Assembly (NCBI GenBank): GCA_027382625.1
Contig: JAJKFJ010021911.1
Span: forward strand, 40,936-104,935
Direction: 5' to 3'
DNA: 64,000 nucleotides
Origin: Tetmemena sp. SeJ-2015
Taxonomy: Eukaryota; Ciliophora; Spirotrichea; Sporadotrichida; Oxytrichidae
How positions within the stretch are numbered: the stretch's first letter is position 1; every line of letters starts with the position of its first letter. Below are positions 12,321 to 23,500 of this stretch, piece by piece. The notes beneath the pieces are model-generated. The model worked only from the letters and a program-made list of their open reading frames with translations. It was not told the origin of the DNA and ran no database searches. The position numbers and the translations under genes were made by a program.

Positions 12321-15292
12321 TCAGTTTGTATATTGGGTCTGCTTGAGTTGAGCGAGGACTCTCCTCTCTATCTTTTATTGCAGCTGGTAGGCCTCTACAA
12401 GTTACTGGCTGCTATTCTTTGCCTAAAAAATATAAAATGAGATCAAAATTAGTTTAAAAGTTATTTTTTGCCTAAGTCAGGATCAACAAACAATAAAATT
12501 TATTAACTTAATCATTTCCTCTCTCACCTCAATCAATAACATAAAACGAAATAAGTTAATTTATTTTCCTCAGCTAAGTCTATCTCTGCAGGAATCAGTG
12601 GCAACTCAGGCTCTTAAATTTATCTGCAATAAATATAGTTAATCAATAATTGTTGACTCTGGTTCTTCCTTCTACTACATTTCTAAAGCTTGTTTCAACT
12701 TAGCTTGTCTTTGCTTCTTGCTCATTCGAGAAACAAGCTTAGAAGATAAATTATCGCTTGTCCGATTCAAAAGCCAACTTCTATTAAGAAGACTGGTGTT
12801 GGGCTAGTATTAGGAACCTTCTGCGTTACTTCCAAAAGCAGGCTGGAAAGTTTACCACTAAGACTCTGGGGAGTGCTTTCTTCGACTCCTCTTGAGGCCC
12901 CTCTAGGCCATGCTACTTAGAAATTAAATGCATTTATGATGATTCATTTAGATAATCAACTTAGCAGGGTGGCTGTACTTTCTAAATTAGCTAGCTGATA
13001 GGAAGTGTCAAACAGTGACTATTAGACGAAGCCATTTTCTCTCAAAGGACTTTTTAAAGTCTTCGAACCGAAGTTTGACTTAAAGGAAAGTTTTCTCCTC
13101 CCTAATTCTAGATAACTCTAATTATCTGGCTTTGAATTAGATTGTGACTGCTTTCTTTTCTCAAATAAGTTCCTGTAGTTTTAGAGAGCTAAAGTTTTCG
13201 AGTTATCCTAATTTTCCAAAAATATAGTTGCCTAATGAGGATTAGAAGATTAGAAACTATTCTCTTAATCCTATCTCAAATTTGTAAATTGAATAGTACC
13301 CCTTCTCTTTTAGAAGACAGTTTGTACTCTCTTTAGTCTACTCTACAATTCCTAAGACCTTCTTTTATCGGTCAGCTATTCTTGATCGATTGATCTGAAT
13401 TAACTCATTTTGGTGTCCTCTGAATTTTAACTTTACTGTTTGGAATTAAGCAAATGGATAATGAAGCCATTATACTTTTTGCTATCCCTCCTTTAAAACT
13501 TATCCTAGGAGGTTCTGTTTAAGAATCTCCCCTCAATCACTCTTCTTTCAATCTCCTTTAATTTAACTTGATCTGCTTAAGAAGTGACGGTGGTCTCCTC
13601 ATTGAATTCATTTACTTTGTCTTAGGACATCCTTCTTAGCTTCTCTCCCTGTTCAAGTCTCTGCTGTAGCATTTTCCTTTGGTTGAAATTGACAGCGTTA
13701 AGTTAACTTTTGGATTCTAGACCCAGAGCTTTCATCAAGGGAATATCAGACTAGGCCAGTCTCTCCACTTTCTAACTAAGAATTAAAATGTATTATATTC
13801 TTTCTCTGGAGTTAGACTGTGGGATGATTATTGATGCCTAGAGTTGGAGTTCATATATAAGGAATCTTCTTTATTGAGTCGATTGTTTTGGTGAAATTTG
13901 ATAGCCTTGAGTTTATCAATCAATTATTGCTGGTAATCATTCACTGACTTTATTATCTTTATATGCTTCGAGCAGTGATTAGAAAAATAATTCTTTCCAT
14001 CATTTGTATTTGCGTGAGTGATCCTTGACTCTTGCATCGAGGCGGAAGTTCTAATCTCTAACAAAGCTCTTACTATGGAGTTGGAGCAACAAACTCGAGT
14101 GCAGGTGGTTCTAGGAGATATTGCTGCTCACCTTCATCTCACTAATTTGTTTCAAGATTCTGCTGTGGGATTGACGTAGCTCTTCCTTGGATATACTTCT
14201 GGGGAAATTCTCCTGGCTTGAATCTTTTTCCAGTTTTTAATCCTTCAGAGACGCAGTCAAAATAAAATATTGCTTCTAAAATAGAAGAAAGAAAGATTAA
14301 TTTGCAGTTGAGGAAGTCTTTGATAAGATTATTTTCTGAAGTATGGGACTGCCATAGTAAGTATGCTATAGAGTTAAAGATAAATAATTATAGCGAATCT
14401 AATTTTGTAATGAGTTTGGGAAGATTTGATATTTAGGTTGTTGTTCGTCTAATGCAATAAATCACTGTTGAGCTTGGAATGAGAATTTCATAAAATATAC
14501 ATTTGACTTATATGTATGTATTACTTTTTATAGTTTCAAGATCTATTGCTCTGATTGAAGCTCCTGAACGCATTTTCATTTTGCTTGAGTTCGTAATTCT
14601 TTTAGCTGCTTGAGTTATAGAGAACATTAGAATGACCACCATTCACAAGCTAATGGGCCCTTCCTGATTCTTGGAGCTCACCAATCTTCTTTGAATTTTT
14701 GGATCTGTGTGTAGACTTCTCCGACTAGAAAGAGGGAGTGACAACTGTTGAAATATTAGATCCTCTTTGTACTTCTTTCTTCTTTGATAAGTTTAGGTTT
14801 TAAGTTCCAGAGGATGCATCTTTTATCTAATTAAAAACAGTAAAATATATTTAAAATAGATTTATCTTATTTTATATTGTATCAATTCTTTTTTATAACT
14901 AAAATTTATCAATAAAATTAGCTCTCATGACACATATCTAATATAACAATTTAAAAGTCATGAAATGCATTTTTAAGTATTTTAAAAAAATAAATACTGA
15001 GTTATTCCTAAAATAGATGCCTCTCAACTATTAACTTGCATATAATTTTTTTATCAAAAATTTTTAGAAGTAGAGAAAATTAGGAATTACTCGACTAATT
15101 AAAATTTAATGAAAAGCATTCCGCTTTATAAATTTGGGATTTATTGGTATAAGGATTGGATGAGTTGAATTTATTCTTGACCATGCTAGATTTCTGAGAA
15201 TTCTCATTGCTTTACTTAGTAAGTTGCAGCTCCTTTGTTTATTTTGAGACCGATCTTAAGGTTTTAATTTCAGTGCTTGAAGGATTCGCCAT
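12321..15292 (-). CDS. unknown Gln/Ser/Lys-rich protein with several IESs
   Basis: I do not recognise the family. The start is MANPSSTEIKTL (ATG at 15292-15290); the end is AQLKQTQYTN then TGA, TCA on the plus strand at 12321-12323. Coding blocks lie roughly at 12,330-12,420, 12,576-12,900, 13,000-13,790, 13,830-14,240, 14,540-14,825 and 15,120-15,292. Frame-breaking AT-rich segments separate them, and I take these as IESs or introns. Only the one at 12608-12659 is mapped exactly. The protein is basic, rich in Gln (largely TAA/TAG codons), Ser and Lys, with helical stretches (RKMLQQRLEQGEKLRRM, then MSKKQRQAKLKQALEMQQ) that suggest coiled coil. No signal peptide or membrane segment is seen. 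Confidence 0.6.
12608..12659. other. IES, 52 bp, pointer ACTC
   Basis: ACTC at 12604-12607 and 12656-12659. Removal joins QQKEEPE to LPLIPAEIDLAE on the minus strand and avoids an in-frame TGA. Confidence 0.7.
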
Positions 15293-16469
15293 TTGATTAT
15301 GCTGCTGCTGATGATGATAATTAAATTAATATTTTAACTTAAACTACCTAACAAAATGTAAATACTTAATGCAGTTAAAGATTGTTAATTATAAACATAG
15401 AAGATAATATATTTATGGTGTTGTTGTTGTTGCTCTTTTTTATTCAATAATTTTATTTTACTTCCATTTTATTTGAATATAATTTATGCAAATATCGGCT
15501 ATATTTTTTTTAATGACTTGCATATGCAAAATATTTTAACAATTTTAAATTCGTGCAAAGCTAAAAAGGATCTTTAAAAAGGAGAAAAGGCTGCTTCCTC
15601 TTTATTTCATCCTCAAGCAAATGATAGTGTAATTATTTATAGCACAACTAAAAATTTTCTTACTTTTAAATTTTTAAATTCTCAAAAAGATTTCTACTTT
15701 TAAATAATTTTTTTAATTAAATTTATAATAAAACTTAGAATTAAAATTATTAAGAACTATCAAAACAGCCATTCATTTAAATAGTTTAAGAGTATTGATA
15801 TCTTTATATCTATTTTTCTCATAAAGGTATTAGATAAATTAATATTTATATAACGGTGTGTGTAAATCTCTAATTATAAAATTTTGCATTTATTATTTAG
15901 AGAATCTATTGAGCAGCAAGATAGAGCTTTTTATGATATGAATTTCTCTCTAAAGTATTTGTTTAATAATTTCTATAGTATCCAGACACTCAAAATCACG
16001 AGGTTGAAGAAGTAGAATAAGCTAAATTTTGCATTTTAAAATCGCAATAACAATCTAAAAATCCAATTAGGCTATCTTAATTGCATTATAATCATCATCT
16101 TTATTGTTATAAGATTAATTAAAGAATCATTTTCATAGTATTCTAAAAACAACCTAAGCATTTAGTTTAATTCTGTAGCTTTAGAAGCACTAAATAGAAT
16201 AAATTTAACCAGACTTATACTTAATAGCAACTATTAATATAGATTAAAAAAATAAAGTTACATATAAAAAATATCTTGGCCTATTGTATTTATCAGGTAT
16301 TAAATACATTTTCCAAATAATTGCTATATTTTTCAATTTCTTTAATTAATAACTAATCGTAATTAACTATAAGCATTAAAAACTTATATTTTGCTCGGGT
16401 TATAAATATTTTCTATTTTTTTAGCAAAGTATAACTTATAATTTATTTATTTCTATCAAAGCATTAAAT
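15293..16469. other. AT-rich region without supportable gene, ~1.2 kb
   Basis: Highly AT-rich DNA upstream of the minus-strand gene. With TGA as the only stop, a Gln/Asn-rich frame stays open around 15,900-16,140, but its composition is that of random AT-rich DNA. A (GTT)n run sits near 15,420. Nothing else is recognised. Confidence 0.45.
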
Positions 16470-16645
16470 GAAATAAAATATGTTTTTTTGTTTACCTCTG
16501 TTGTGGTGATTATCTGTCTTTCAATTATTTATTAAGTCCATGCCCTATCTAACTGTGCCTATCGATATCCTCGTGGCTTTGGAGATAATTTTAGATGCTC
16601 TCTATTCAAAGCGCTGGATATAGATGCTGTTGGTAATATTGCAGG
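16470..16645 (+). pseudogene. N-terminal fragment of a surface beta-propeller-type protein gene
   Basis: A hydrophobic signal-like stretch (FTSVVVIICLSIIYQVHA) is followed by LSNCAYRYPRGFGDN and, without a break, ALDIDAVGNIAG. The second copy of this N-terminus lies at about 29,990-30,420 (NCAYRYPRGLGD, then GLDIDAIGNIVAGG), where the two motifs are about 0.35 kb apart. Here the gene stops abruptly at the junction with the TBE-derived sequence. I cannot say whether this is a displaced segment of the same gene or a truncated paralogue. No in-frame ATG is obvious. Confidence 0.55.
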
Positions 16646-16649
16646 TTAG

Positions 16650-17099
16650 CAAGGTAAGAAGCTCTCATATCAGGGAGTAACAATATTCTTAGTTGGTCTG
16701 TTCCTTCCGACAATGTATGGAACAAAGATCTCGTTCCTCAAAGCAATTCTTGCTGATGAGAAGAAAGCTCTCAAAACAATCGATGTCAACATGATGGAGA
16801 TCCCAAACTATCCTGAGATCTCAGTCACTAAAATGTATGATGATGCGATGGGAGATCCGGAGGTTGCTCAATTCCTTCCTAACAAGGAACAACTTTTAAA
16901 CAATTTGCCAGAAGGAAGGTTCTTCTTTGGCGTCCTTGCTACTGTACGTGCAGGGTCCCTCAAAGAGATCATTGAAGATGCCCCACAGGAAGAGTTTCCT
17001 AAGAAGGGGAGAACAAACCCAAAAAAGAAAGGGGAATATTATCAGCGACGAAGGGTTTTAAACAGCTTCAAAAGTACCCCATTCTCTAGAAAATTTTAG
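16650..17099 (+). pseudogene. TBE-associated ORF, probably the small (22-kDa-type) TBE protein
   Basis: The frame is open from about 16,650 (GKKLSYQGVTIFLVGLF, then PTMYGTKISFLKAIL) to TGA near 17,100. It has a hydrophobic segment before the Met at 16713 and no enzymatic motif I recognise. I assign it to the TBE because it lies inside the TIR-bounded element, opposite the transposase. Identity with the 22-kDa TBE protein is inference. The frame is joined directly to foreign sequence on its left, so the N-terminus is lost. Confidence 0.55.
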
Positions 17100-17519
17100 A
17101 GTTTAACTGTGTAGAAAACCCCCCGGATTTTGGCATCTAAATGAAGGAGAGAGCAAAAGGTATTCAGACACGGAAGCAAAATATAAGCATCGGGGGGCAA
17201 CCGCCTATCACTATACAAACTTGGGGGACAAACGAGATGCACATGGGATGGGGGAGCAGGTTCAAAGATGGGAAAGGGCTAGGTCCATCCCCCCCAACAG
17301 AAGAGAAAAAGGGAAAACCTCTTAAAAATCCCTTTTTCCCCAGAAAGAAAAAATTTTAAAGTCAGCTTTAAAGTTAAGCTTAAATATTTTTTCCTAAATA
17401 TTCACTTTTCCTTATCTCGCACAAAATTTGTCTTCTCTTTTTCCCACTCTTTTACAACTCTCACTTTTAAAAATCTTCTGAAATCGATAGCTTAACAGCT
17501 TTAAAAGTAAAGAGCACCC

Positions 17520-18392
17520 AGCTTTTTAATAGGCCCCTTAACTAAATTCCAGCAGTAAACTCAATGCCGTTGAAACTCTGGCGAGTAGGGAAACATTAAA
17601 AACGGGAAATGATGTTCAACTCAGCGTATGCCTTCTTCGTTTTCCTTTGTCTTGTGTACGCTGAGGTTGTCAACGAGTAGAACGATCTCACCGTCTGTGA
17701 TCTTCTCTCTGAGCTTTTTAAAGGGAAAAGCAACATACTGCTTCGCTTGATAGAGCGGGGAAAGAAGGACATAAGCTTCTAAGCCTGATCTTCGCTGTTT
17801 CCTGCAATTAACGCATTTGTATTTTATATTTATTTTCTACTCGTAAACTTCTATGTTATCGTGCTTCTTTACCAACTCTTCTTCATGAAAGGGGTTGTGT
17901 GTGAAAAAACAGCTTCGTCAGCACATACAAACTTCACGCTTCCCTCTCACCCTGAGGAAAAATTTAAATAAATTTTAGAAATTTTATTTAAAAAATTTTT
18001 ATGAAGTCTATAAAACGCTTTACTCGATTCACAGTTTTGTACGTTAAACCCTTTCAACGTAGATGTTTGTACAGTCTACGGAGAGATCTTGAGAAAAAAG
18101 AAACTATCTATGGGAAGGGGGGTCCCCTTCCCGGGGGGGCGGGGTTTTCCCCCCAAAAAATTTTAAAATTTCGCTTTGTGGCGAAGAGTTTTAGGATAAT
18201 CAAAAAAATTATGTGCACATCTTGAAACTTAGAAGTGCCCCATGAGGGAAAAGCTGCAACTCCTAACTTTCTCATCGCAAAGCAACTTTCAAAAAGCGGG
18301 GAGTAGAGTGTGGCACTCTCAACATTTTTGCGATGGAGTTTATGTTTAGAACCCGGGGTATTCCCCACCCGATAAGGGTGACTACAAACCAT
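17520..18392 (-). pseudogene. TBE transposase (IS630/Tc1-mariner-type DDE), frameshifted
   Basis: Read from the right end inward: a helix-turn-helix-like stretch (RSLRRLYKHLR, then GLTYKTVNRVKRF) near 18,020-18,100; a strand with the first acidic residue (VCADEAVF) near 17,920; the second, VLLVDNLSVHKTKE, near 17,665; and the last, PYSPEFNGIEF, near 17,565. These correspond to the three acidic catalytic positions of TBE/Tc1-mariner transposases. Several frameshifts and premature TGAs separate the blocks, so the gene is dead. The N-terminus lies next to the terminal inverted repeat. Confidence 0.75.
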
Positions 18393-18469
18393 ACCTTTTA
18401 AATAAAAATGAAACTGAGATAGGATGTGTAGGTTTTTTTTTGAGTAATTTCGCGTTTGAAAACCGGGTT

Positions 18470-18547
18470 TATTTTAAGTATTAAAAAGAAATTAAATTTT
18501 ACACAACTTATTTTCAATTTCTTATAATATTATGGGGTTTTATTTTG
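18470..18547. repeat. TBE terminal inverted repeat, first copy (transposase end)
   Basis: Matches, as an inverted copy, the terminus at 63879-63960 (AAGTTGTGT, the AATTTCTT region, AATACTT) and the one at 27245-27331. The outer telomere-like part is reduced to one intact GGGGTTTT. Confidence 0.8.
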
Positions 18548-19520
18548 AAGTGCTAGCAAGCATATACTCTTTTTATACTGTGTATTTACTCTTCATCACT
18601 TATTCTTACACTCTAAGTAGAAATGATGATTATATACTTGAAATGATAAGTGATGAAGAGTGTAAATGCATTTTCCACTTGATAGCGTAATTTACTTGTG
18701 CGCTCAATGTGCGATATTTTCGCCGTGAAACGCTCTCTCAAATAAATGCATTTTGCGCACTTTTTTGCATATGGGAAAAGTAGAGAGGAGATACTTGCAC
18801 TGAAAAGTGCGATAGAAATTTTTAAACTCCACCATACTTAAGTTTGCACTTGTTTGAAATTTGATATCTATGTACACACATGCCATGATGCGCACACTAG
18901 TGTTTCATGTTTGGGCACATGATGATAAACGATGTTGCTCCCAAGGAGCAGTGATGCCCCTTCGCGCACGTAGAGTTCGCAGTGAAAGAGTGCACTCTCA
19001 ATCAAAGTGCGATAGATTACTTAACTCCATTAATAATGATCGATTAAAGTTTTTATAAAATTATAAGTAATGATTTTTAAAAGTTAAAAAGGGGTTTATT
19101 GTTTAATATCATTTTTAAATGGAGTGAAGTACCAAATCGCACTTTGTTTGGGAGAGTGCATCTTTCACTGCGAACTTACGTGCCAAAGTGCATCATTTGC
19201 TCCTGCTGCTAACATCTTTTAAATACATCAGTGCAAACATAATCACTAGTGTGCGCACTCAGGGCAGGGTGTGTCCCATAAAATAACAAATGCAAAAAAG
19301 GTGCAAATTTAAGTATGGTGGAGTTAAAATTACAATGGGCATTTTTTCAGTGAAAAGCTTTCTCCTCTCTACGTTTAATAAATTTGGAAAATGCATTTAC
19401 ACTTTTTCATCATTACATTTCAAGTAAAATAACATCATTTCTACTTAAAGTGTATAGAAATAAGTGAGTGACTTGAGTAAATACACAGTATATAAAAAGT
19501 ATATGCTTGTTTCACACTCT
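18548..19520. repeat. ~970-bp fold-back repeat (two ~470-bp inverted arms)
   Basis: The left arm from about 18,551 and the right arm ending about 19,515 are imperfect inverted copies. For example, ACTGTGTATTTACT at 18577-18590 pairs with AGTAAATACACAGT at 19476-19489. AAGTAGAAATGATG at ~18,617 pairs with its complement at ~19,430. GTTCGCAGTGAAAGA at ~18,975 pairs with TCTTTCACTGCGAAC at ~19,170. The arms approach to within roughly 65 bp of the centre near 19,035. The arms are rich in a GTGCGA/TCGCAC word. No protein is encoded. It lies directly beside the first TBE remnant and looks like a fold-back or long-TIR MITE, with arms diverged by small indels. Confidence 0.8.
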
Positions 19521-19931
19521 ATCGCAGTTGAAGTTTTGATGCGCGTTTCTCGTGCAATTCAGTATAACACAAACTTGAGATGTAAAGGCGCATTTGTGTA
19601 TTGCTTCTATATTGTATTGAGGGCATTTAACCATTAATTTTCCTTCATCACATCCATTTAATGAACCTTATTTTTGACTATATTTAAAGGAATTTAAAGT
19701 TATATTTTTCCTCGCAAATTTTAAAAATATTAATTAGTTCTATAATAATCAATTATAAATAAAATTATTGATTATGAGACACCCATATATTTTTAATCTT
19801 AAGCTCCTTTACTTATAATTGATAATACATTTCTATTTAAGAGTGACTACGCAAGAATAATTTTGAATTCATTGATAAAATCTACAAGTAGGTTTCAGTA
19901 TTTGAGTAAATTCTTAAAAGCCATTTTTAAT
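19521..19931. other. AT-rich spacer, ~410 bp
   Basis: Between the fold-back repeat and the 3' end of the MEMO1-like gene. No feature seen. Confidence 0.45.
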
Positions 19932-21094
19932 TCATTGTTTTTGCTAAACTTTGAGAAAGGTACAAGCACTGGCATAACTCACAGATGAATCACTTGGGTC
20001 CATTTAAAATACAAATATTGATAAATTTGCACCTGATTGCTTTGCGCATACTTTATGAATTTAGTCTCAAAAGCAAGAAGTTAGCTATCATCTGTAGTAG
20101 AAGTTTTTTGCACATACTAAATTACAGACAGAAGAACTTATATCGGAAATCGTCCGCAAATTGTGTTCTTATAAGCCTTCAAGTAATTCTGAAACCCTTA
20201 TAAATCTAATAAATAATAATTCAACATTAAAATAAAATGATTTGCTTTAAATCATGAGACTCAATCAGCTTCATTCCTTCATGGTCTAATTTCTCTATTG
20301 ACTTGTAAATTGGCTGATCTTTCAAGTCTTCATCGCTGTAAGTAAAGTTAAATCGCTTCCCCCAGTGACAGAAATCACTTGAAATTATGAAAATAGTTTT
20401 CTCATCCAAAAATAAACAGCCCTCATTTAATAGGATATTATTAATTTCCAAGAAGTAGGGAGATAAAAGCTTAGCGTAATCATTGAATTTATCTTCTGGA
20501 ATTTAGCCAACCATAAGTGGAACCAAGTTGATTGGCTTTGCATTGTTTTCGAATATCTTTCTGATATAGGGGATGTGCATCTCAAGGGAGTGCTCTTTCT
20601 CTTCGTAGTGCTTATCAATTTTCTAGATCAGAGCATCACCATCTCCTAACTTTTTGGAATCTTCGATAAGTATTTCAATTGTTTGCTAGTCGACTTTTAA
20701 ATTCCCTAATGGGGTTTCCCATTCATCACAATTGGTAGTGCCTATAAAATCTAAGTAGACTTTATGAGAAGGACCAAGTAAGAACACTCTGTCTATGCTC
20801 TCAGGACTGATGATATTTTATAAATATATTTGCATAAGAGATATTGGAGTAAGCATATCCAGCAGTTGGTCCACTGTATCTGAAGCCTGCATGTGGACCT
20901 ATAATTGCTTTGAGCTTTGCTTTTCCTTCCTAGATATTCTAGGCTATACTTTTATCTTGCTTAGCTTCTTCCAAGTAGTTTGAGAGTTCTGAATTTAAGG
21001 TCTGATAATCATTTGAGTACCAAGAACCTGCATGCTCAGCCTTTCTGACAAGTTTCTTTATAAATAATAAAGTATTCTTTTGCTCTTCTTCCAT
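19932..21094 (-). CDS. MEMO1: MEMO1-family protein
   Basis: Homologue of Memo (mediator of ErbB2-driven motility), a conserved protein with an extradiol-dioxygenase-like fold reported to bind metal and to act in microtubule/cytoskeletal signalling. Landmarks in order: [76 protein letters not shown]; and a C-terminal block [13 protein letters not shown]. The His residues of PHAG and EMH and the Cys/His of SDFCHWG sit where the family's conserved site is. Removing IESs of 47, 47 and 13 bp leaves 1056 bases, 352 codons including stop; human MEMO1 is about 300 aa. The start at 21094 ([11 protein letters not shown]) is the best in-frame Met; a Met 20 codons upstream is possible. It ends ACTFLKVQQKQ then TGA. 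Confidence 0.92.
19996..20042. other. IES, 47 bp, pointer CTT (AAG)
   Basis: CTT at 19993-19995 and 20040-20042. Removal gives [15 protein letters not shown], matching the conserved Memo C-terminus; reading through it does not. Confidence 0.82.
20207..20253. other. IES, 47 bp, pointer TAAATC (GATTTA)
   Basis: TAAATC at 20201-20206 and 20248-20253. Removal joins ESHDL to [16 protein letters not shown] in MEMO1. Confidence 0.85.
20819..20831. other. ultra-short IES, 13 bp, pointer ATATTT (AAATAT)
   Basis: ATATTT at 20813-20818 and 20826-20831. Without removal the MEMO1 frame meets TGA after IKYHQS. With removal it reads [18 protein letters not shown], as expected for the family. Confidence 0.8.
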
Positions 21095-21481
21095 TGCTGA
21101 TTTTATCAAATTAGTTTTCTGCAAATTTAGATTTATTAAACAAATCCTGATCAAATATCTTCTTCATTAATCAATAAGAAAAAATAATAATTTCTATTAA
21201 TTTAAAGCAAAAAAGAAAATTGAATATGTTATTGATTAAATGCAACACATTCTTTTTAATATTTCTTCTGTAAATAAGATAACAAATCTTATTATTTATC
21301 CCTTTTACTTCTCTGATTTTACTTATGCTTATCTAGATAAAGGAATAAGTTTTTTAGTTCAAATAAAAGAAGCAAACAAATTTTCAATAGAATTTCATGC
21401 AAATGTAAGATAAAGGGAGAATTTGAATTGAATATCTTGTATTAGCTATAAGTTTAAAAGAAATCTCATAACTCATTGAAA
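21095..21481. other. divergent intergenic region, ~390 bp
   Basis: AT-rich gap between the starts of the MEMO1-like gene (minus) and the PIN-like gene (plus). It should contain both promoters. No distinct element is recognised. Confidence 0.45.
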
Positions 21482-23500
21482 ATGGACAGATCTCAAACAA
21501 ATCACTCACAAGAGGAAACTAAAGTTATATAAGAATTCGTACCTTAACATAGAAATCATTATAAAGAAGGAGGGAGCAGAAAACCAACATCAACTAATGA
21601 GTAGCATAATTATCTATTAATAATATTTAAATTTTATTTTTGAGAAAAGTCATCAGTAAAGATCTTTAGGATAAAATTAACAGTTGAATCTACAACAGCA
21701 AGATGAAAGATAATACTAGTTGCTGTTCGTAGATGCTCTAAACTATTCAAGGGGCTTCTTTAAAGACTAAAACTTTTGGAACACGAGAATCGCTTTCAAT
21801 AAAATCATCAAATTTCATTTGAACATTATAACAAGCTTTATTAATTTGTGGAGGCAGCAAGGAAATCAGGCTACCAACTGGAAATTTATATCGATTCAGG
21901 AAAATAAACACTAGAAGCATAAGAAAAATGGAGGACTAGGAGAGAACAGCAGGTCAGAAAGTGTGAGGTAAATGTGCCTACTTGCTTAGCTACTCTGCTT
22001 GGAGATATGTTTAGAGGTTGCAAAGTTCCTGTGTACTACTCATTTCTCGATAACGATGACACACTTGCGGCTTATGCTGATTACTATGGGGCAGATATTT
22101 TGAGTCAAGATAAAGACTTTTACAGATACCCTAAATAGTTTCAAATAATGAATTTTTTAAACTATACATCAACAGGAAATACACAGTTTACAGTAATTTC
22201 AAAATTTCCAAGAGTGGAGAGCTCATACTTGAGAAAAGTCAATATTTTGATCATCCGAAAAAGCGTCAGTTTCTTTATCCCCTGCCTAGAGTATCTCAGT
22301 ACAGTCCTATATTTGAAAGAATCATGCTTGAGAAACAATTTTTCAAAATATTTATAAATGTATAATTTATCAGAGGGTGCCCAAGTGCACTAACAAAGTA
22401 CACTGGCAACTTGTAATATTTGATAAAGCCCTTTAGACAAGCCTTTTACAGAGCAATGGGTATAAACTTCGTAGTGGTTTGAATCCTATCCAGATTGGGA
22501 CGATGAAATTAAATAGGTCTACTGGGTGGAGGAATATGTGTAGCCCGCTGGCAATGATTTGATGGCGAAGTTTGTGCCTCTTTTCAATGACATCTTTAAC
22601 TTTTTATTTTTATTCAATACATTTATTTATATCAAAGGGTTGATAGATGAGTTTCTGCCTAAAGTAAAACGACCTGAAATAATAGGTCCCTCTGACGATC
22701 TAGCTTGGAATAACCACCTTTTCTCCTTTGCTTCGTTGCTTTGTGAATTGCTGGGCTGTCTTCATAAAAAGCCCTTGCATATTTTTATGGAGCAGGCTGA
22801 GTAGTACTTGTGCAAGGAGCTGAAACTAGTGAAGAAACTTCCAATTAGCAAGTTCAAGAAGATGCATCGACTTGAAGTGGAAATTAAAGCCAAAAATGAA
22901 AGAATGAGAGAGCAAGAACTTAGACTCGCAGAAAATGAGGTAACATATTAAGAGAAGGAAGAATCTAAAACAATTGACCTTAAGAATACAGAATAGCCTT
23001 AGTAAATAAACCCAGAAGTAGTTCGAGAAGAAGAGTCAAAGAATTCAATTCATAGATAAGTAGTTTATGTCCCATACAATTCTTCTTTCAAATAGGAAAA
23101 CAACGCACCCATTCAGTCATTACAAGAAGAAGATCAATTAATTTTAATAAATAGTTAAGTTAAAACTAACATGTCCTCTGCTTAAAATTAAGAACCTTAT
23201 GCTAGTCAACCGAAAAATAGAAATGGTTAGTAATATCGAGTTAAGAAATAGGAGAATTCAATAGAAGAAAAGAATCTTAATCATAGAAGTTCATAATAAG
23301 AAGATAGTCAATATTAAAAGAAGGGTAATTTGTAAAGGCAATAAGATAGTGATAGTAAAATATTATACAGAGAGAAAAAATCAAATTCAAATTATTATTT
23401 TGTAAATTAACCTAAGAATAATAAGAGTGGCTAAAAAGGAAATTAAAGAGAAGTAGTATATGTGATAAAAGGAGCACAAAGCCTTAAAGAAGACTAGTGA
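21482..23500 (+). CDS. PIN/XPG-like (asteroid-type) domain protein
   Basis: Probable flap-nuclease-fold (PIN-like) protein. Landmarks: LLFVDALNYSRGFF with an early Asp; YQLEIYIDSGKQTLEAQEKW with a second; VYYSFLDNDDTLAAYADYY then ADILSQDKDFYRYP, the acidic core that resembles the FEN1/XPG and asteroid/FAM120 pattern; then RGCPSALTKYTGNL and KPFRQAFYRAMG. The C-terminal ~250 residues are Gln/Asn/Lys-rich. Three IESs are mapped: 21608-21653, 21863-21870 and 22156-22199. One extra base in the GG at 22476-22477 still breaks the frame between INFVV and FESYPDWDDE. It could be a sequencing error, a mutation, or something I do not understand. Nuclease activity is not established, and asteroid-family membership is a tentative call from motif memory. 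Stop TGA 23498-23500. Confidence 0.6.
21608..21653. other. IES, 46 bp, pointer CAT
   Basis: CAT at 21605-21607 and 21651-21653. Removal joins STNEQH to QQRSLGQNQQ and skips an in-frame TGA. Confidence 0.72.
21863..21870. other. candidate 8-bp IES, pointer AGG
   Basis: AGG at 21860-21862 and 21868-21870. Removing these 8 bases converts a frameshift into the continuous reading INLWRQQGYQLEIYIDSGK. It could instead be a germline frameshift mutation. Confidence 0.55.
22156..22199. other. IES, 44 bp, pointer AATTT
   Basis: AATTT at 22151-22155 and 22195-22199. Removal joins PKQFQIMNF to KISKSGELILEK in the PIN-like gene. Confidence 0.75.

Larger units (their letters stand above)
16646..18547. 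mobile_element. decayed, truncated TBE transposon (first copy)
   Basis: Telomere-bearing element remnant. The right terminus (18470-18547) has the inverted repeat shared with two other elements in this window and ends in a degraded G4T4-type repeat (ATGGGGTTTTATTTTG). Inside are two gene relics: a plus-strand ORF at 16,650-17,099 and a minus-strand DDE transposase at about 17,520-18,392. Full TBEs, as known from Oxytricha, are about 4 kb with three ORFs. This copy is 1.9 kb and lacks a recognisable left terminus, its left edge abutting a surface-protein gene fragment. G and C homopolymers (e.g. 18,117-18,155) set its base composition apart from the AT-rich surroundings. Confidence 0.82.

Noticed and set aside
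12424..12575. Gap in the 12.3-kb gene as a single GT-AG intron
   Set aside because: The 3' side has TTTTTTAG but the 5' side lacks GT at the expected frame position, so the boundary was left unmapped.
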